From Dimorphilus gyrociliatus (Eukaryota > Annelida > Polychaeta > Dinophilidae), in contig CAJFCJ010000013.1 of assembly GCA_904063045.1 (NCBI GenBank), positions 229,470 to 293,469 of the forward strand: a stretch of DNA of 64,000 nucleotides. The letters run 5' to 3'. Below are positions 63,612-64,000 of the stretch, piece after piece. The notes under the pieces are model-generated. The model was not told the origin of the DNA. It did not search any database and saw nothing but the letters and a program-made list of their open reading frames with translations. The position numbers were made by a program, and so were the translations under genes. The first letter of the stretch is position 1, and the number at the start of each line of letters is the position of its first letter.

Positions 63612-64000
63612 TAAAAATAGGTAAACAAATTGTTTTTTAAATGATAGCTTATGTATTTATTTCGTTTTCTTGTTCAAATAACATTTGCTTTTCATTAAAT
63701 GTATAACCATGCATATTAACATACATTTTAAACAAATATATAAATGTATATAAACTATAGCTAGAGATTTCGTAATGCCGCTTTTTTTTTTAATTTCTTT
63801 TCCAAGCAATGACAAACACAAAAGAAAATGTTGCAAGTAAAAATTTTGCATAATTATATAAAATGCTTTCTCAATTTTTTTTAAATATATAAAGGTCAGA
63901 TAGGAAAAAATTATAAATTATTATTATTTTTCCTTTTTTTCTTCCTCATTTTTGTTTTTCTTTAATTTACTTAAGGCATTAAATGTAAACAAGAAAAAAA
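63612..64000. other. AT-rich intergenic end of the window
   Basis: Poly-A/T rich sequence after MRM1 with no convincing reading frame. Confidence 0.5.

Overview
The window is nuclear DNA from an invertebrate animal with a compact, AT-rich genome. Genes are split by GT-AG introns that are mostly about 50-80 bp long, neighbouring genes are often only 100-800 bp apart, and every recognisable protein is metazoan (Kv channel, CLIP-170, TBC1D9, LHX1/5, BCL7, BET1, ABCG2, PXMP4, PTER). Gene structures were read by eye: exons were joined where a GT donor, an AG acceptor, the reading phase and protein similarity all agreed. A compact lophotrochozoan, for example a miniature annelid, would fit, but the species is inference only. 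No bacterial, viral, rRNA, tRNA or CRISPR feature was seen.

Left part (1-10.9 kb): the 5' end of a phosphotriesterase-related gene (PTER, minus, runs off the window), a single-exon Shaw-type voltage-gated K+ channel (minus), a doubtful small two-exon gene (plus), and PXMP4 for a peroxisomal membrane protein (minus, four exons). A gene-poor 2.5-kb stretch follows.

Middle (10.9-36.4 kb): a many-exon CLIP-170 type microtubule plus-end protein (minus) is divergent from a TBC1D9-type Rab GAP (plus). Next comes a small tail-anchored-like membrane protein (plus). Then there is a run of minus-strand genes: two unrecognised small membrane proteins, the Golgi SNARE BET1, an ABCG2-type half transporter, and two more small membrane proteins that are clear tandem relatives of each other. 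Four of these unrecognised genes may form one local gene family. Several starts in this part carry a nearby TCACGTG box.

Right part (36.4-64 kb): nearly 12 kb without a convincing gene precedes an LHX1/5 LIM-homeobox gene (plus, six coding exons), and 4 kb of similar sequence follows it. In a genome this compact, such spacing suggests developmental cis-regulatory DNA. The window closes with a tight group: BCL7 (minus, BAF chromatin complex), divergent from a C6orf89-like membrane protein (plus), followed 125 bp later by the mitochondrial rRNA methyltransferase MRM1 (plus).

Most noncoding DNA consists of microsatellites (AT, CT/GA, ATT), purine or pyrimidine tracts and poly-A/T. No intact transposon was found.
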